Part shown: positions 34,284 to 34,620 of the stretch, piece by piece
Layout: every line of letters begins with the position of its first letter
How positions within the stretch are numbered: position 1 is the first letter of the stretch
Assembly: GCA_946186945.1 (NCBI GenBank)
Contig: CAMHPC010000012.1
Coordinates: 1-34,620, forward strand
Direction: 5' to 3'
From: an uncultured Prevotella sp.
Lineage (GTDB): Bacteria; Bacteroidota; Bacteroidia; Bacteroidales; Bacteroidaceae
Length of the DNA: 34,620 nucleotides
Made by a program: the position numbers and the translations under genes
Notes under the pieces: generated by a model
What the model was told of the DNA's origin: nothing
Database searches by the model: none
The model's input: the letters and a program-made list of their open reading frames with translations, nothing else

Positions 34284-34620
34284 TTAAGCCTCCTCTTTTT
34301 TACCTAATTTGTTACGGCGCTTCTCTGCATAGAGAGCAGCATACTTGTCAAGTTTCACAGTCATGAAACGAATGACTCTCTCATCACGGCGGTAGCCGGT
34401 CTCGAGTGTGTTGATCACTTCAGGCTCTGCTTTAAACTCCAGCAGGCAATAGAAGCCTGTAGACTTTTTCTGGATAGCATAAGCCATTTTCTTGAGTCCC
34501 CAGGTCTCCTCATTCAGAATCTCTGCTCCTTTGTCAGTGAGAATCTTCTTGAATTTAGCGACCGCTTCCTTCATCTGTTCATCAGACAAAACGGGAGTTA
34601 AAATGAAAACGGTTTCGTAT
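34284..34620 (-). CDS. rpsF: Ribosomal protein S6 (5' end outside window)
   Basis: The frame stays open to the window edge and reads [20 protein letters not shown] at its start, so the true ATG lies a few codons outside; an in-window TTG at 34589 is not the start. The rest fits S6 ([33 protein letters not shown]) with a Lys/Glu tail ([11 protein letters not shown]). It pairs with S18 on the 30S subunit. The order rpsF-rpsR-rplI is the common bacterial one. Confidence 0.96.
   Translation of the reverse strand, partial: YETVFILTPVLSDEQMKEAVAKFKKILTDKGAEILNEETWGLKKMAYAIQKKSTGFYCLLEFKAEPEVINTLETGYRRDERVIRFMTVKLDKYAALYAEKRRNKLGKKEEA

Overview
The window looks like Bacteroidetes DNA, most likely Prevotellaceae. 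Several features point this way. Promoters have the Bacteroidetes form (TTTG, about 19-20 bp, TAnnTTTG). There is a complete moxR-DUF58-batABCDE cluster, two secreted proteins with type IX secretion-type C-terminal tails, a DUF2027-Smr protein, and an RHS core in Bacteroidetes style. GC content is moderate, except for a visibly AT-richer patch at about 95-1200. No tRNA, rRNA, insertion sequence or CRISPR array was found, and no gene-free stretch exceeds about 300 bases.

Layout. 3-1318 (+): the 3' end of an RHS-family polymorphic toxin with an AT-rich C-terminal module, then two small paralogous lipoproteins that are candidate immunity proteins; the second is apparently truncated against queF. 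1255-2402 (-): yhhQ-queF, a coupled queuosine-precursor salvage pair. 2549-3637 (+): a TlpA-like thioredoxin. 3701-4636 (-): a Na+/Ca2+ exchanger. 4749-5165 (-): Hsp20. 5312-6097 (-): a lipoprotein of unknown role, divergent from 6216-8527 (+), a carboxyltransferase (OadA/PycB type) whose biotinyl-like domain has no biotin lysine, coupled to an HD hydrolase. 8603-14063 (-): two secreted proteins with T9SS-type tails plus a small protein.

14224-25223 (-) is one dense, colinear run: moxR, DUF58, a BatD-like membrane protein, batA, batB, batC, a batD-batE fusion, a PAP2 phosphatase, queA and DUF2027-Smr. Many junctions overlap by 1-4 nt. 25408-32710 (-) is a second dense run: a DMP19-like protein, smpB, a MetH without its reactivation domain, a HAD phosphatase, a small secreted protein, map, tsaD and pncC. 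It starts from a promoter that leaves almost no leader. 32967-33194 (+) is a small Ala/Asp/Ser/Thr-rich lipoprotein. 33445-34620 (-) is the rpsF-rpsR-rplI operon, with rpsF running off the window.

The points most worth a second look are: the RHS C-terminal module with a caspase/CHAT-like His-Cys pattern and its duplicated lipoprotein partner; three intergenic arrays that share a strict 9-bp period but not a unit sequence; the carboxyltransferase lacking the biotin lysine; the BatD-BatE fusion that keeps an internal signal-peptide-like segment; and several genes whose start codon lies 5-8 nt after the -7 promoter element.
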